DNA of 64,000 bases from CAZCEC01 sp964497615. Lineage in GTDB: Bacteria > Chloroflexota > Anaerolineae > Anaerolineales > UBA6663. The DNA lies in the NCBI GenBank assembly GCA_964497615.1, contig CAZCEC010000008.1, positions 1 to 64,000 on the forward strand. The letters run 5' to 3'. Each line of letters begins with the position of its first letter. Positions within the stretch are counted from its first letter, which is position 1. Position numbers and translations under genes: made by a program. This document shows positions 32,737 to 41,880 of this stretch, piece by piece. Under the pieces are notes generated by a model. That model did no database searches, was not told where the DNA came from, and saw nothing but the letters and a program-made list of their open reading frames with translations.

Positions 32737-33720
32737 ATGGCCGAGCTGACCCTCATCGAGGCAGTGCGGCAAGCCATGGACGAGGAGTTGGCCCGCGACG
32801 ACCGGGTGTTCATCACCGGCGAGGACGTTGGCCGGCGCGGCGGCGTCTTCCGCGCCACCCAGGGCCTGCTCGATAAGTACGGCCCAGACCGGGTGATCGA
32901 CTCGCCGCTGGCCGAGCTGTCCATCGTGGGCATCGGCGTGGGCGCGGCGGTGTACGGCCTACGCCCGATTTGCGAAATCCAGTTCGCCGACTTCATCCAC
33001 CCCGCCTTCAACCAGATCGTCAACGAAGCCGCCAAGATGTATTACCGCTCCAACGGCGAGTGGCGGGTGCCGATGGTCATCCGCGCGCCCTATGGCGGCG
33101 GCATCAGCGGCGGGCTGTACCACTCGCAGTCGGTCGAGTCGTTCTTCGCGCACGTGCCGGGCCTGAAGGTCGTCATCCCCTCCAACCCGCGCGACGCCAA
33201 GGGCCTGCTCAAATCCGCCGTGCGCGACCCGAACCCGGTGGTGTTCTTTGAGCCAAAGAAGGGCTACCGCCTGATCAAGGGCGAAGTGCCCGAGGGCGAG
33301 TACACCGTGCCCATCGGCCCCGCGCACGTTGCGCGCCCCGGCCGCGACCTGTCCGTCTTCGCCTACGGGATGATGCTGTATTACTGCCTCAAGGCCGCCG
33401 AGATCGTGGCCGCCGACGGGCTGGACGTGGAAGTTGTGGACCTGCGCACCCTGTACCCGGTGGACAAGGAAGGCATCCTGGCCTCAGTACGCAAGACCGG
33501 CAAGGCCCTGGTGGTCTACGAGGACAACCTGACCATGGGCTACGGGGCCGAAGTAGCCGCCATCATCGCCGACGAGGCCTTCACCAGCCTGGACGCGCCC
33601 GTGCGCCGGCTGGCCGCCCCGGACGTGCCGGCCGTGCCCTTCAGCCACCCGTTCCAGGAGTGGTTCATGCCCAACCCGGACAAGATCGCGGCGGCGATGC
33701 GGGAACTGGCGGCTTACTGA
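32737..33720 (+). CDS. 2-oxoacid dehydrogenase E1 component, beta subunit
   Basis: 327 residues, the usual size. The transketolase-pyrimidine domain (ITGEDVGRRGGVF, QFADFIHPAFNQIVNEAAK) is followed by the transketolase C-terminal domain (VVDLRTLYPVDKE, VPFSHPFQEWFMPN). It completes the thiamine-diphosphate site at the alpha/beta interface. It lies between E1 alpha and E2 in one transcription unit. Confidence 0.94.
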   Translation: MAELTLIEAVRQAMDEELARDDRVFITGEDVGRRGGVFRATQGLLDKYGPDRVIDSPLAELSIVGIGVGAAVYGLRPICEIQFADFIHPAFNQIVNEAAKMYYRSNGEWRVPMVIRAPYGGGISGGLYHSQSVESFFAHVPGLKVVIPSNPRDAKGLLKSAVRDPNPVVFFEPKKGYRLIKGEVPEGEYTVPIGPAHVARPGRDLSVFAYGMMLYYCLKAAEIVAADGLDVEVVDLRTLYPVDKEGILASVRKTGKALVVYEDNLTMGYGAEVAAIIADEAFTSLDAPVRRLAAPDVPAVPFSHPFQEWFMPNPDKIAAAMRELAAY

Positions 33721-33730
33721 GGAGACCCGG

Positions 33731-35110
33731 ATGGCAACCCAAGTCCTGATGCCCCAGCTCGGCGAGTCCGTCGTCGAGGGCACCGTCAGCAAGTGGCTCA
33801 AGCGCGAGGGTGACGCGATCAGCGAGTATGATCCGATCCTCGAAGTGAACACCGACAAGGTGGACACCGAGATCCCCGCGCCTGCCACCGGCGCCCTGTT
33901 GAAAATCTACGTGCCCGAGGGGACGACGGTGAAGGCCGGCACGCTGCTGGCCGTCATCGGCCAACCCGGCGAGGCCCTGCCGGAGGGCGGCAATGGTCAG
34001 GCCGCTGGCCACGCCGCCCCGGCCAGCGCCGCCGAGGCCGAGTCGCCCTTCATCGCCCCGTTCCGCCCGCGCGCCCCTGAAGCGGTGGGCAAAGGCGCAC
34101 CCGCCAGCGCCCCAACCCCCGCCCGCAAGCGCGACCTGGGCTTCATTTCGCCGGTCGTGGCCAAGCTGGCCGATGAGCACAAGCTGGACCTACAACTGGT
34201 CACCGGCACCGGCAGCGGCGGGCGCATCACCAAGAAGGACGTGCTGGCCTACCTGGAGCAGCAGTCAGCGGCGCCCGCCCCGGCCGCCGAAGCGGACCTG
34301 CCCCCGTGGGAGTCGCCCGGCGAAGGCGACCTGTTCCGCCCAACCGAGCTTCAATTCGGCGCCACCCCATCGCCCGCCCCCGGCCTCCAGACTGCGCCGG
34401 CCGGCGACCTCCGGCCTCCGACTTCCGACCTCCGGCTTCCGGCTTCTATTCCTGTCCAGGGCATGCGCAAGCTCATCGCCGAGCACATGGTGCTGAGCGA
34501 GCGCACCGCCCCGCACGTCACCACCGTCTTCGAGGCCGACCTATCGCGCGTGCTGGCCCACATGCAGGCCCACACCGAAGCCTTCGCCCGCGACGACGTC
34601 AAGCTCACCCTCACCCCGTACTTCATCACCGCCGCCGTCGCCGGGCTGAAGGCGGTGCCGCTGGTGAACAGCCGGTGGACCGATGAGCAGATCCTGCTCC
34701 AACGCGAGATCAATATTGGCCTGGCCGTGGCCCTGGACGAGGGGCTGATCGTGCCCGTCATCAAGCGCGCCGACGACAAATCCCTGCTGGGGCTGGCGCG
34801 CGAGGTGAATGACCTGGCCCGCCGCGCCCGCGCCAAGGGCCTGCGGCCGGACGAGGTGCAGGGCGGCACCTTCACCCTCACCAACCACGGCGTCAGCGGC
34901 TCACTCTTCGCCACCCCCATCATCAACCAGCCGCAGACCGCCATCCTGGGCGTAGGCATGATGCAGAAGCGCGTGGTCGTCATCAACGACGCCATCGCCA
35001 TCCGGCCCATGGTCTACCTCACCCTGACCTTCGACCACCGCGTGCTCGACGGTGCGGTGGCGGACCGCTTTATGCAGCACCTCAAAGCCGCGCTGGAAAG
35101 CTGGCCCTAG
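33731..35110 (+). CDS. 2-oxoacid dehydrogenase E2 (dihydrolipoamide acyltransferase)
   Basis: 459 residues. One lipoyl domain (1-78, lipoyl K43 in NTDKVD), a Pro/Ala linker, an E1/E3-binding domain (about 137-178) and a second linker lead to the acyltransferase domain (about 240-459) with FDHRVLDG near the end. The second linker contains a run encoded by 7-base repeats (34405-34445) giving DLRPPTSDLRLPAS. It is the core of the complex made with the two E1 genes just upstream and E3 at 38190. It is a different protein from the truncated E2 at the window start. Confidence 0.94.
   Translation: MATQVLMPQLGESVVEGTVSKWLKREGDAISEYDPILEVNTDKVDTEIPAPATGALLKIYVPEGTTVKAGTLLAVIGQPGEALPEGGNGQAAGHAAPASAAEAESPFIAPFRPRAPEAVGKGAPASAPTPARKRDLGFISPVVAKLADEHKLDLQLVTGTGSGGRITKKDVLAYLEQQSAAPAPAAEADLPPWESPGEGDLFRPTELQFGATPSPAPGLQTAPAGDLRPPTSDLRLPASIPVQGMRKLIAEHMVLSERTAPHVTTVFEADLSRVLAHMQAHTEAFARDDVKLTLTPYFITAAVAGLKAVPLVNSRWTDEQILLQREINIGLAVALDEGLIVPVIKRADDKSLLGLAREVNDLARRARAKGLRPDEVQGGTFTLTNHGVSGSLFATPIINQPQTAILGVGMMQKRVVVINDAIAIRPMVYLTLTFDHRVLDGAVADRFMQHLKAALESWP
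34405..34445 (+). repeat. In-frame heptamer repeat (CCGRCYT) within the E2 linker
   Basis: Five units in exact register (ccggcct, ccgactt, ccgacct, ccggctt, ccggctt) after a partial one. Because seven is not a multiple of three, the encoded residues cycle through frames, yet the reading frame stays open. Confidence 0.85.
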
Positions 35111-35131
35111 GGCCGGCCAGCCGGTCCGGGC

Positions 35132-37033
35132 ATGGCCCCGTCCCCTCTCCTCCCCTCGGCCGCGCGCGCGCGCTGGCTCTATTGGCTTGTCCTGCTGGGG
35201 CTCGTGCTGGCGGGCTTTGGGCTGCGGGTGTTCCGCGCCGACCGGCAGGAGATTTGGGGCGACGAGGCGGCCAAGCTGGAGGTTGTGAACCGGGACGTGG
35301 CCCGCCTCTTCAGCCCCGGCGCGGAGGTCCACCCGCGCTTCTTCCATAGCTGGCTGTTCGTCTGGCATCGCCTGTTTGGCTACAACGTGTTCGGGCTGCG
35401 GCTGCTGCCGGTGCTGTTCGGCACGCTGGGGCTGCCCCTCATCGCCGCGCTGGCGCGCCGGCTGCTGCGCTCGCGCACGGCGGCGGTGGCCGCGGCGTTC
35501 GCGCTGGCGCTGTCGCCCTTCCACGTGGCGTACTCGCAGGACCTCACGATGTACACCCTGCTGTTCGTGATGGTGGCGCTGTCGTTCCTGCTGCTCTGGC
35601 GGGTGATGGAGATCCCGCGCCCCGGCTGGCCGGCCTGGGGGCTGTACGTCGCGGCCACCAGCCTGATGATCCACACGCACTACTACGCGGTGTTTGCCCT
35701 GGCGGCGCAGAACGTTTATGTGCTGCTGCGGGGGCGCGGACGGTGGGGGCCGTGGGCGGCGGCCCAGGCGCTGACGGCCGTGACGACCCTGCCGTGGCTC
35801 CTTCTTCAATTCCGGCTGCTGACCGGGCAAGCGGTGGACCAGACGCAAGACCTGACCCTGGCGCATCTGGGCGCCATCCTGGGGCAGGGCGCGGTGGCCT
35901 TCACGGTTGGCGCGACCTTTCCGGCGCGGTGGGCGTGGCTGGCAGCGGCCTTTGTGCTGCTGGCGCTGGGCGCGCTGGCGGCGCTCGTGCGCCAGCCGGC
36001 AACGCGCCGCGCCGGGCTGCTGCTGGGCTTGTGGCTGCTGGTGCCGCCCCTGCTGGTGTGGGTGTTTGACGTGTGGCTCCAGCACTTCGGCGAGCGCTTC
36101 ATCAGCATGAGCCTGCCACCGCTGATCATCCTGCTGGGCTGGGGGGCCGCGCGGCTGCCGCCGCGGCGGGTGGGGCTGGCCGCTGCCGCCGCGGCCTGCC
36201 TGGCGGCGAATGGCCTGGCCCTGCACGCCTGGTACACCGACCCGGCGGTGCTCAAGAGCGACTACGGCCAGCGCATGGCCGATATTGCGCGCGAGGCCCT
36301 GCCCGGAGACATCCTGCTGCTCAACGGACCCCAGCAGGCGACCCTGTTTGAGATCTACCAGCCGGCGGGCGTGGACTATGCCTTTATCTCGCCCGGCAGC
36401 CTGCTCAGCCAGGCGGCCGCCGAGCGCGACCTGCCGGCCCTGGTGGCGGGGCACAGCCGCGCCTGGCTGGCAACGCACGGCGCGCTCGAGACTTACGACC
36501 CCGACCAGCAGGCCGAGGCCTGGCTGGCGAGGCACGGCTACCAGGCCCTGTCGCGCGATTATCTGGGCGCTACGGTGAAGCTGTATGTGCTGGAAAGCGG
36601 CCCCGCCGCGCCGGACTTGCAGCCAATCGAGGCCCAATTTGCCGGCGGCCCGCGCTTGACCGGCTTCGCCATTGAGCCGCCGACCGTCCAACCCGGCGGC
36701 ACGGTGCTGGTCATCGCGCGCTGGCTGGCGGTGGACCCGATGGCCGCCGATTACACCGTTTTCGTGCACCTGTGGGACGCGGCCGGCCAGCCGGCTGCCC
36801 AACTCGACAGCCAGCCGCAAAGCGGCACACGCCCCACCAGCGGCTGGCAGCCGGGCGACATTGTGCTCGACCGCTATGCCCTGCTCGTCCCACCCGACCT
36901 GCCGCCCGGTGACTACACCTTGAACCTGGGGATGTACGACCTCGCCACCCTCACGCGGCTGGCGGTGTCCGGCGCGCCTGGCGCAGCAGCGCTCGACCAC
37001 GTGTTCCTCGGCACGGTGCGGGTGACGCCGTAG
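35132..37033 (+). CDS. GT39-family membrane glycosyltransferase (PMT/ArnT-like)
   Basis: 633 residues. About ten membrane helices occupy residues 15-380. The first extracytoplasmic loop contains D44-E45 (WGDEA), the acidic pair used by polyprenyl-phosphate-dependent mannosyl- or arabinosyltransferases. The C-terminal 230 residues form a soluble domain with a beta-sandwich-like end (PGGTVLVIARWLA to YTLNLGMYD). It probably glycosylates proteins or lipids outside the membrane using a polyprenyl-linked sugar. It sits inside the dehydrogenase island but is probably unrelated in function. Confidence 0.87.
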   Translation: MAPSPLLPSAARARWLYWLVLLGLVLAGFGLRVFRADRQEIWGDEAAKLEVVNRDVARLFSPGAEVHPRFFHSWLFVWHRLFGYNVFGLRLLPVLFGTLGLPLIAALARRLLRSRTAAVAAAFALALSPFHVAYSQDLTMYTLLFVMVALSFLLLWRVMEIPRPGWPAWGLYVAATSLMIHTHYYAVFALAAQNVYVLLRGRGRWGPWAAAQALTAVTTLPWLLLQFRLLTGQAVDQTQDLTLAHLGAILGQGAVAFTVGATFPARWAWLAAAFVLLALGALAALVRQPATRRAGLLLGLWLLVPPLLVWVFDVWLQHFGERFISMSLPPLIILLGWGAARLPPRRVGLAAAAAACLAANGLALHAWYTDPAVLKSDYGQRMADIAREALPGDILLLNGPQQATLFEIYQPAGVDYAFISPGSLLSQAAAERDLPALVAGHSRAWLATHGALETYDPDQQAEAWLARHGYQALSRDYLGATVKLYVLESGPAAPDLQPIEAQFAGGPRLTGFAIEPPTVQPGGTVLVIARWLAVDPMAADYTVFVHLWDAAGQPAAQLDSQPQSGTRPTSGWQPGDIVLDRYALLVPPDLPPGDYTLNLGMYDLATLTRLAVSGAPGAAALDHVFLGTVRVTP

Positions 37034-37078
37034 CGCCGCCCGCCCTCTGGATAGGGAGCGCGGACAAAGGAGAGCTGC

Positions 37079-38119
37079 ATGGGCGCCAACTCAACCCCCC
37101 AGCGCTGGGTGCGGCCATTTCCGGTTGATCCCGGCCAATACAAGCGTCAATTGGCGAACAAGCACCTGGCGGTGGGGGCACGCGGCGACGTGCCGGCCCT
37201 GCGCCAATTGCTCAAGGCGCATCCCGAGTTTCTGAGCCGGCGCGGCAACCACAACCGCACCCTGCTTTGGGAGGCGGCCCGGCGCGGGCGGCTGAGGGCG
37301 GTGAAGTGGCTGGCCGAGCGCGGCGCGGAGGTAGATGCCACCGGCTGCTACAACAGCGAGAGCGTGGTGCAGCTCACGCCCTATTGCGCGGCGGTCTTCT
37401 ACCGCCGGCCCGAGGTCGCCGCTTATCTGCTAAAGCAGGGGGCGCGCCTGGATAGTTTTCGCGCCGCTTTTTTGGGCGACAGGGCGCGCGTGCAGCAACT
37501 GCTGGCTGCCGACCCCGGCCTGCTCCTCAACGAGGACCCTCACGACGACATCTACTTTGTGCCGCTGGTCGCCTTTGCGGTGGCGGGCGGGCACTCTGGC
37601 CTGACGGCTGATCTGATTCAGCAGGGCGCGGTACTGGCGACGTACAGCGCGCAACTCCTGTACCTGGCGGCGCGGCAGGACCGGCTGGACCTCATCGAAC
37701 TGCTGGCGGCCCACGGGGTGGAGGTGGGCGCCGCCGACACCAGCATCTTCCTGGCCGCCTCCGATCCGGCCATCCTGCGCTTCCTGCTGGAGCACGGCGT
37801 CTCGGCGGCGCACACGAGCGCGCTGAATGGCTTTCCGCCGCTGATCTATGTAGCGCGCGGCGACAAGCGGGAGAGCCCAGACAAGGTGCGACTGCTACTC
37901 GAGCACGGCGCGCCGGTGAACGCCATCGGCCCGCGCGGCCGGACGGCCCTGCACTACGCGGCGGCTGGGGGGCACGCGGACGTGATCCGGGTGCTGCTCG
38001 CATACGGCGCGGACCCAGCGTTGCAGGACGAGAGTGGCGCCACCCCTCTGGCGCTAGCACGGGCAGGGGGCAAGACCGCCGCGGTGAGTGCGCTGCGGCA
38101 GACCGGCGCGCGGCGCTGA
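37079..38119 (+). CDS. Ankyrin-repeat protein
   Basis: 346 residues. Ankyrin repeats are clear at about 38-120 (LLWEAARRGRLRAVKWLAERGAEVD) and at the C-terminus (GRTALHYAAAGGHADVIRVLLAYGAD, about 298-323). Weaker repeats lie between. AAGGAGAG precedes the ATG. There is no signal peptide. It is likely a cytosolic protein-binding scaffold with an unknown partner. Confidence 0.9.
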   Translation: MGANSTPQRWVRPFPVDPGQYKRQLANKHLAVGARGDVPALRQLLKAHPEFLSRRGNHNRTLLWEAARRGRLRAVKWLAERGAEVDATGCYNSESVVQLTPYCAAVFYRRPEVAAYLLKQGARLDSFRAAFLGDRARVQQLLAADPGLLLNEDPHDDIYFVPLVAFAVAGGHSGLTADLIQQGAVLATYSAQLLYLAARQDRLDLIELLAAHGVEVGAADTSIFLAASDPAILRFLLEHGVSAAHTSALNGFPPLIYVARGDKRESPDKVRLLLEHGAPVNAIGPRGRTALHYAAAGGHADVIRVLLAYGADPALQDESGATPLALARAGGKTAAVSALRQTGARR

Positions 38120-38140
38120 CGGCTGGGCCGGCGGCATTTT

Positions 38141-38149
38141 TGGTACAAT
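38141..38149 (+). promoter_or_regulatory. Extended -10 promoter element of lpdA
   Basis: TGGTACAAT combines TGn with a TACAAT hexamer. No good -35 is visible. The transcript would start near 38156, giving a leader of about 34 bases with GAGGAG before ATG 38190. E3 may therefore be expressed separately from E1/E2. Confidence 0.55.
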
Positions 38150-38189
38150 GCCCCGCAGTTGCATCCGCAAGGCTTGTTGAGGAGAACTC

Positions 38190-39587
38190 ATGGCAGACCA
38201 ATACGATGTGGTTGTGATCGGCGCCGGCCCCGGCGGCTATGTGGCCGCCATCCGCGCCGCGCAGTTGGGCCAGAAGACCGCCATCGTGGACAAGCAGTGG
38301 CTGGGCGGCGTGTGCCTGAACGTGGGCTGCATCCCGTCCAAGGCGCTGTTGGCGAATGCCGCCGTGGCCGAAATCCTGCGCCATCGCGGCAAGGACTTCG
38401 GCTTTAGCTTCGACAACTTGAAGCTGGACTATGCCGCCGCGGTCAAGCGCTCGCGCCAGGTGTCGGACCGGCTGGTGAAGGGCGTGGGCGGGCTGATGCG
38501 CAAGAACAAGATCGACGTCCACATGGGCGCGGCCGTGGTCAAGAGCCCCACCCAGGTGGAGGTCACTGCCAAAGACGGGACCAAGCAGACCCTCAGCACC
38601 CGCAACATCATCGTCGCCACCGGCGCGCGCGCCGCCCCGCCCGCCGCCTTCAACTTCGACGGCCAGAAGGTCGTGACCTATCTGGAAGCCATCTTGCAGG
38701 AGACGCTGCCGGCGTCGGTGATCGTCATCGGCGCGGGCGCGGTGGGCGCGGAGTTCTCCACCGTGTGGAACGCCTACGGGACGAAGGTGACGCTGGTGGA
38801 AATGATGCCGACCCTGGTGCCGCGCGAAGACGAGGAAGTGGGCAAGGAGCTGGCCAAGCAGTTTGCCAAGGCCGGCATCGCCGTCAAGACCGGCACCAAG
38901 GTGGAGCAGGTGGACACCTCCGGCGAGGGTGTCAAGGTGACGGTGAGCGGCCCCGGCGGCACGGAAACCCTGCAAGCCGAGCAGGCGCTGATTGCGATTG
39001 GTTTCAAGCCCAACACCGAGAGCCTGGGCCTGGACGCAATCGGCGTCAAGCTGGAGCGCGGCTACGTCCAGATTGACGACCGCATGGCGACCAACGTGCC
39101 CGGCGTGTGGGCCATCGGCGACGTGACGGGCAAGACCGGCTGGGCGCACACCGCCTCGGCCCAGGGCGTGGTGGCGGCGGAGCACATCGCCGGCCACGAG
39201 AGCGTGGTGCTCGACTACACCTTCATGCCCAGCGCCGTCTACTGCCACCCGCAGGTGGCCTCCTTTGGCCTGACGGAGAAAGCGGCCAAGGAACAGGGTT
39301 ACGAGATCAAGGTGGGCCGGTTCCCCTTCATTGCCAACGGCAAGGCGCTCGGCCTGGGCAACTACCAGGGCTTCGTGAAGATCGTCAGCGACGCCAAGTA
39401 TGGCGAAATCTTGGGCGCGCACATGATCGGGCCGGAAGTGACCGAACTGCTGCCCGAGCTGACCCTGGCGCACAACATGGAGCTGACGCCGGAAGAGATT
39501 GCCCGCAACGTCCACGCGCACCCATCGCTCAGCGAGACGCTGATGGAAGCGGCACACGGGCTGGTGGGGGGATACATCAACATCTAG
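38190..39587 (+). CDS. lpdA: Dihydrolipoyl dehydrogenase (E3)
   Basis: 465 residues. It has the FAD-binding GAGPGGYVAA (11-20), the redox-active disulfide C42/C47 in GGVCLNVGCIPSK, an NAD-binding GAGAVGAEFSTVW and the C-terminal HAHPSLSET with the active-site His-Glu pair. It reoxidises dihydrolipoamide on E2 with NAD. It is likely shared by both E2 proteins in the window. It has its own extended -10 and ribosome site. Confidence 0.96.
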   Translation: MADQYDVVVIGAGPGGYVAAIRAAQLGQKTAIVDKQWLGGVCLNVGCIPSKALLANAAVAEILRHRGKDFGFSFDNLKLDYAAAVKRSRQVSDRLVKGVGGLMRKNKIDVHMGAAVVKSPTQVEVTAKDGTKQTLSTRNIIVATGARAAPPAAFNFDGQKVVTYLEAILQETLPASVIVIGAGAVGAEFSTVWNAYGTKVTLVEMMPTLVPREDEEVGKELAKQFAKAGIAVKTGTKVEQVDTSGEGVKVTVSGPGGTETLQAEQALIAIGFKPNTESLGLDAIGVKLERGYVQIDDRMATNVPGVWAIGDVTGKTGWAHTASAQGVVAAEHIAGHESVVLDYTFMPSAVYCHPQVASFGLTEKAAKEQGYEIKVGRFPFIANGKALGLGNYQGFVKIVSDAKYGEILGAHMIGPEVTELLPELTLAHNMELTPEEIARNVHAHPSLSETLMEAAHGLVGGYINI

Positions 39588-39655
39588 AATCTACGCAAAC
39601 CTACACCGCCAAACCCGACCGTCTTTGATAGACTCTCCCCTCACGGAGGGTCTAC

Positions 39656-40966
39656 ATGGGTCGCGGTCGTCTCCTGCGTTTGGGTCTGTTTCAACTGGCG
39701 GCGGGGTCAAGCTCCGTCATCTTCCTGGGCACCGTCAACCGGGTGATGCGGGTGGAGTTTGGCCTGGACGTCTTTCTGGTGAGCCTGCTGGTGGGCGGCG
39801 GGCACTACCTGGGCGGGCTGGCCAGCATCCCTTTCGGCCACTATTCCGACACGCACCGGCTGGGCGGCTACCGGCGGACCGCCTATGCGCTGGCGGGCGC
39901 GCTCATCACCGCGCTGTGCCTGGCCGCCGCGCCGCTGGTGGTGCAGTGGCTGGCCGCGCACCAGACCCCGCTGGCCTGGAGCCTGGGTTTCCTGTTCTTC
40001 CTCACCGAGGGCCTGGCCACCGCCATCGGCGGCACCGCCTACCTGGCCCTCATCGCCGACCTGACGACGGAAAGAGAGCGCGGCCCCGCGACCGGCGTGG
40101 TGTGGACCATGCTGATGGTGGGCATCATCTTCACCGGCATCGCCAGCAGCGTGGTGCTGGACCCGTACTCATTCGCGAGGTTTGAGACTCTCGCCTGGCT
40201 GGCGGCGGGCTTTGCGCTGGTGCTGGCGGTGGCGGCGCTGGCAGGGCAGGAGCCGCGCGTGACCGCGGCCCCGGCTGCCCAAGCCGCGGCAGGGCCGGGC
40301 TTTGCGGCCTCCCTGCGGTTATTGCTTTCCAGCCGGCAGGCGCGCTGGTTCGCGGCGTTCCTGGGGCTGGCGCTGTTCTCCTTCTTCATGTACGACGTCA
40401 TCCTGGAACCGTTCGGCGGCGAGGTATTTGGGCTGGCGGCGGGCGTCACATCGCGCTTCAATTCCTACCTGGGCGTGGGCGTGATCCTGGGCATGCTGCT
40501 GGGCGGGACCGTGCTCATCCCGCGCTTCGGCAAGCCGCGCATCACCGGGCTGGGCTGCTGGCTGATGGGCGGGGCCTTTGCCCTGCTGGCGCTGGCCGGC
40601 TTCACCGAGGCGGAGCGCCTGCTCACGTTGGCTATCACCGCACTGGGTTTTGGCTCCGGCCTGTTCACCGTGGGCGGCGTGGCGCTGATGATGGACCTGA
40701 CCGCCGCGCGGCACACTGGCCTGTTCGCGGGCGCCTGGACCCTGGTGCGCACCCTCGCCACCGGGCCGGCCTCGGTGACGGGCGGCGCGCTGGTGGCGGG
40801 CTTCGCCGGCCTGGGCGCGACGGCCGGGCAAGCGTATGGACTGGTGTTCGCGCTGGAGGGCGTGGGGGTGATCGTGGCCGCCTTAATGCTGGCGCGGGTG
40901 GGCGTGCAGAGCTTCCAGCGCGAGGTGGCCCCCTTCGGGCAGTTAGCATCCGAAGCGATGGACTGA
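39656..40966 (+). CDS. PucC/LhaA-like (BCD family) major facilitator transporter
   Basis: 436 residues with about 12 helices. The GHYSDTHRLGGYRRTAY loop matches the PucC/LhaA signature. In phototrophs such proteins help deliver bacteriochlorophyll to light-harvesting complexes. It also has IGGTAYLALIADLTTERERG. No photosynthesis gene is visible in this window, so the substrate may be another tetrapyrrole or hydrophobic compound. A CGGAGGG site precedes the ATG. The strong terminator at 40989 follows. Confidence 0.78.
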   Translation: MGRGRLLRLGLFQLAAGSSSVIFLGTVNRVMRVEFGLDVFLVSLLVGGGHYLGGLASIPFGHYSDTHRLGGYRRTAYALAGALITALCLAAAPLVVQWLAAHQTPLAWSLGFLFFLTEGLATAIGGTAYLALIADLTTERERGPATGVVWTMLMVGIIFTGIASSVVLDPYSFARFETLAWLAAGFALVLAVAALAGQEPRVTAAPAAQAAAGPGFAASLRLLLSSRQARWFAAFLGLALFSFFMYDVILEPFGGEVFGLAAGVTSRFNSYLGVGVILGMLLGGTVLIPRFGKPRITGLGCWLMGGAFALLALAGFTEAERLLTLAITALGFGSGLFTVGGVALMMDLTAARHTGLFAGAWTLVRTLATGPASVTGGALVAGFAGLGATAGQAYGLVFALEGVGVIVAALMLARVGVQSFQREVAPFGQLASEAMD

Positions 40967-40988
40967 GTTCGTACTCTTTCTCTTCGAC

Positions 40989-41033
40989 ACGGGCCGCGGG
41001 CTGCGTCAATCCTAGACGCAGCCCGCGGCCCGT
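40989..41033 (+). terminator. Strong hairpin terminator after the PucC-like gene
   Basis: A perfect 18-bp stem (40989-41006 with 41016-41033) and a nine-base loop. Only a weak T-rich stretch (atctatt) follows. It lies between the transporter and the next gene's -10. Confidence 0.75.
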
Positions 41034-41039
41034 ATCTAT

Positions 41040-41048
41040 TGGTAAAAT
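41040..41048 (+). promoter_or_regulatory. Extended -10 for a probable leaderless PHP gene
   Basis: TGGTAAAAT ends seven bases before ATG 41056, so transcription would begin at or within one base of the start codon. No ribosome-binding site exists between them. Confidence 0.5.
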
Positions 41049-41055
41049 ACAATCC

Positions 41056-41862
41056 ATGCCCATCCCCCACGACTATCACATGCACTCCAACTTCTCGTGC
41101 GACTGCCAGGCGGCCATGGCCGAAATGTGCCAGGCCGCCGTGGACCGCGGCATCCCCGAGATCGGCTTCACCGAGCACTTCGACCTGCACCCCGGCGAGG
41201 CCGACAATTGCCGCGACTTCCGCCTGGACGGCTGGGCGCTGGAGGTGGATCGCTGCCGATCCGCCTTTGCTGGCCGCCTGACCGTCCGCGCCGGCATCGA
41301 GCTGGGCGAGCCGCACATCTACGCTGCCGAGGCGCAGGCAATCCTTGCACGCTATCCCTTCGACTATGCCCTCGGCTCCTTGCACTGGGTGGGCAGCGAC
41401 AGCATCTTCGACCTGGCTTTCTTCCAGGCCTATCCCGCCGCCGAGGCGTTCCGGATGTACTTCGAGGAATTGGAGCGGGTGGCGCGGGCGGGCGGCTTCG
41501 ACATCCTCAGCCACCTGGACGTGCCGGTGCGCACCGCGCATGCCGTCTATGGCCGCTACGACCCGCGCGAGCACGAGGACAGCATCCGCCCTGTGTTGCG
41601 CGCCTGCGTGGAGCGCGGGCTGGCGCTGGATATCAACACCGCCGCGCTGCGCCGCCGCGCCAAGGTGCTCAACCCCGGCCTGGACATCCTGCGCTGGTAT
41701 GTGGAGATGGGGGGCGAGCACGTGACGCTCGGCTCCGACGCGCACCGGCCCGACCAGGTGGGCGCGGGCCTGGAGGCGGCCCTGGAGGCGGCGCGGGCGG
41801 CGGGGCTGAAGTATCTGACGTTCTACGAGGGGCGGCAGGCGCGGCTGGCGCCGATTGACTGA
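41056..41862 (+). CDS. PHP-domain phosphatase (histidinol-phosphatase type)
   Basis: 268 residues. The PHP metal-site motif HMHSNFSCD (H8, H10) is followed by GFTEHFD, a LGSLHW segment, SHLDV and LGSDAH, the usual set for a trinuclear metal centre. Length and motifs match HisK-type histidinol-phosphatase, the second-to-last activity in histidine synthesis, but other PHP phosphoesterases look alike and no his genes are nearby. It is probably translated from a leaderless mRNA. Confidence 0.87.
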   Translation: MPIPHDYHMHSNFSCDCQAAMAEMCQAAVDRGIPEIGFTEHFDLHPGEADNCRDFRLDGWALEVDRCRSAFAGRLTVRAGIELGEPHIYAAEAQAILARYPFDYALGSLHWVGSDSIFDLAFFQAYPAAEAFRMYFEELERVARAGGFDILSHLDVPVRTAHAVYGRYDPREHEDSIRPVLRACVERGLALDINTAALRRRAKVLNPGLDILRWYVEMGGEHVTLGSDAHRPDQVGAGLEAALEAARAAGLKYLTFYEGRQARLAPID

Positions 41863-41880
41863 CAGAGTCCGCGTGTCTTC

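Noticed and set aside
39656..40966. Photosynthesis gene cluster
   Set aside because: Only the PucC-like transporter is present; neighbours are lpdA, a PHP phosphatase and lipoate genes.
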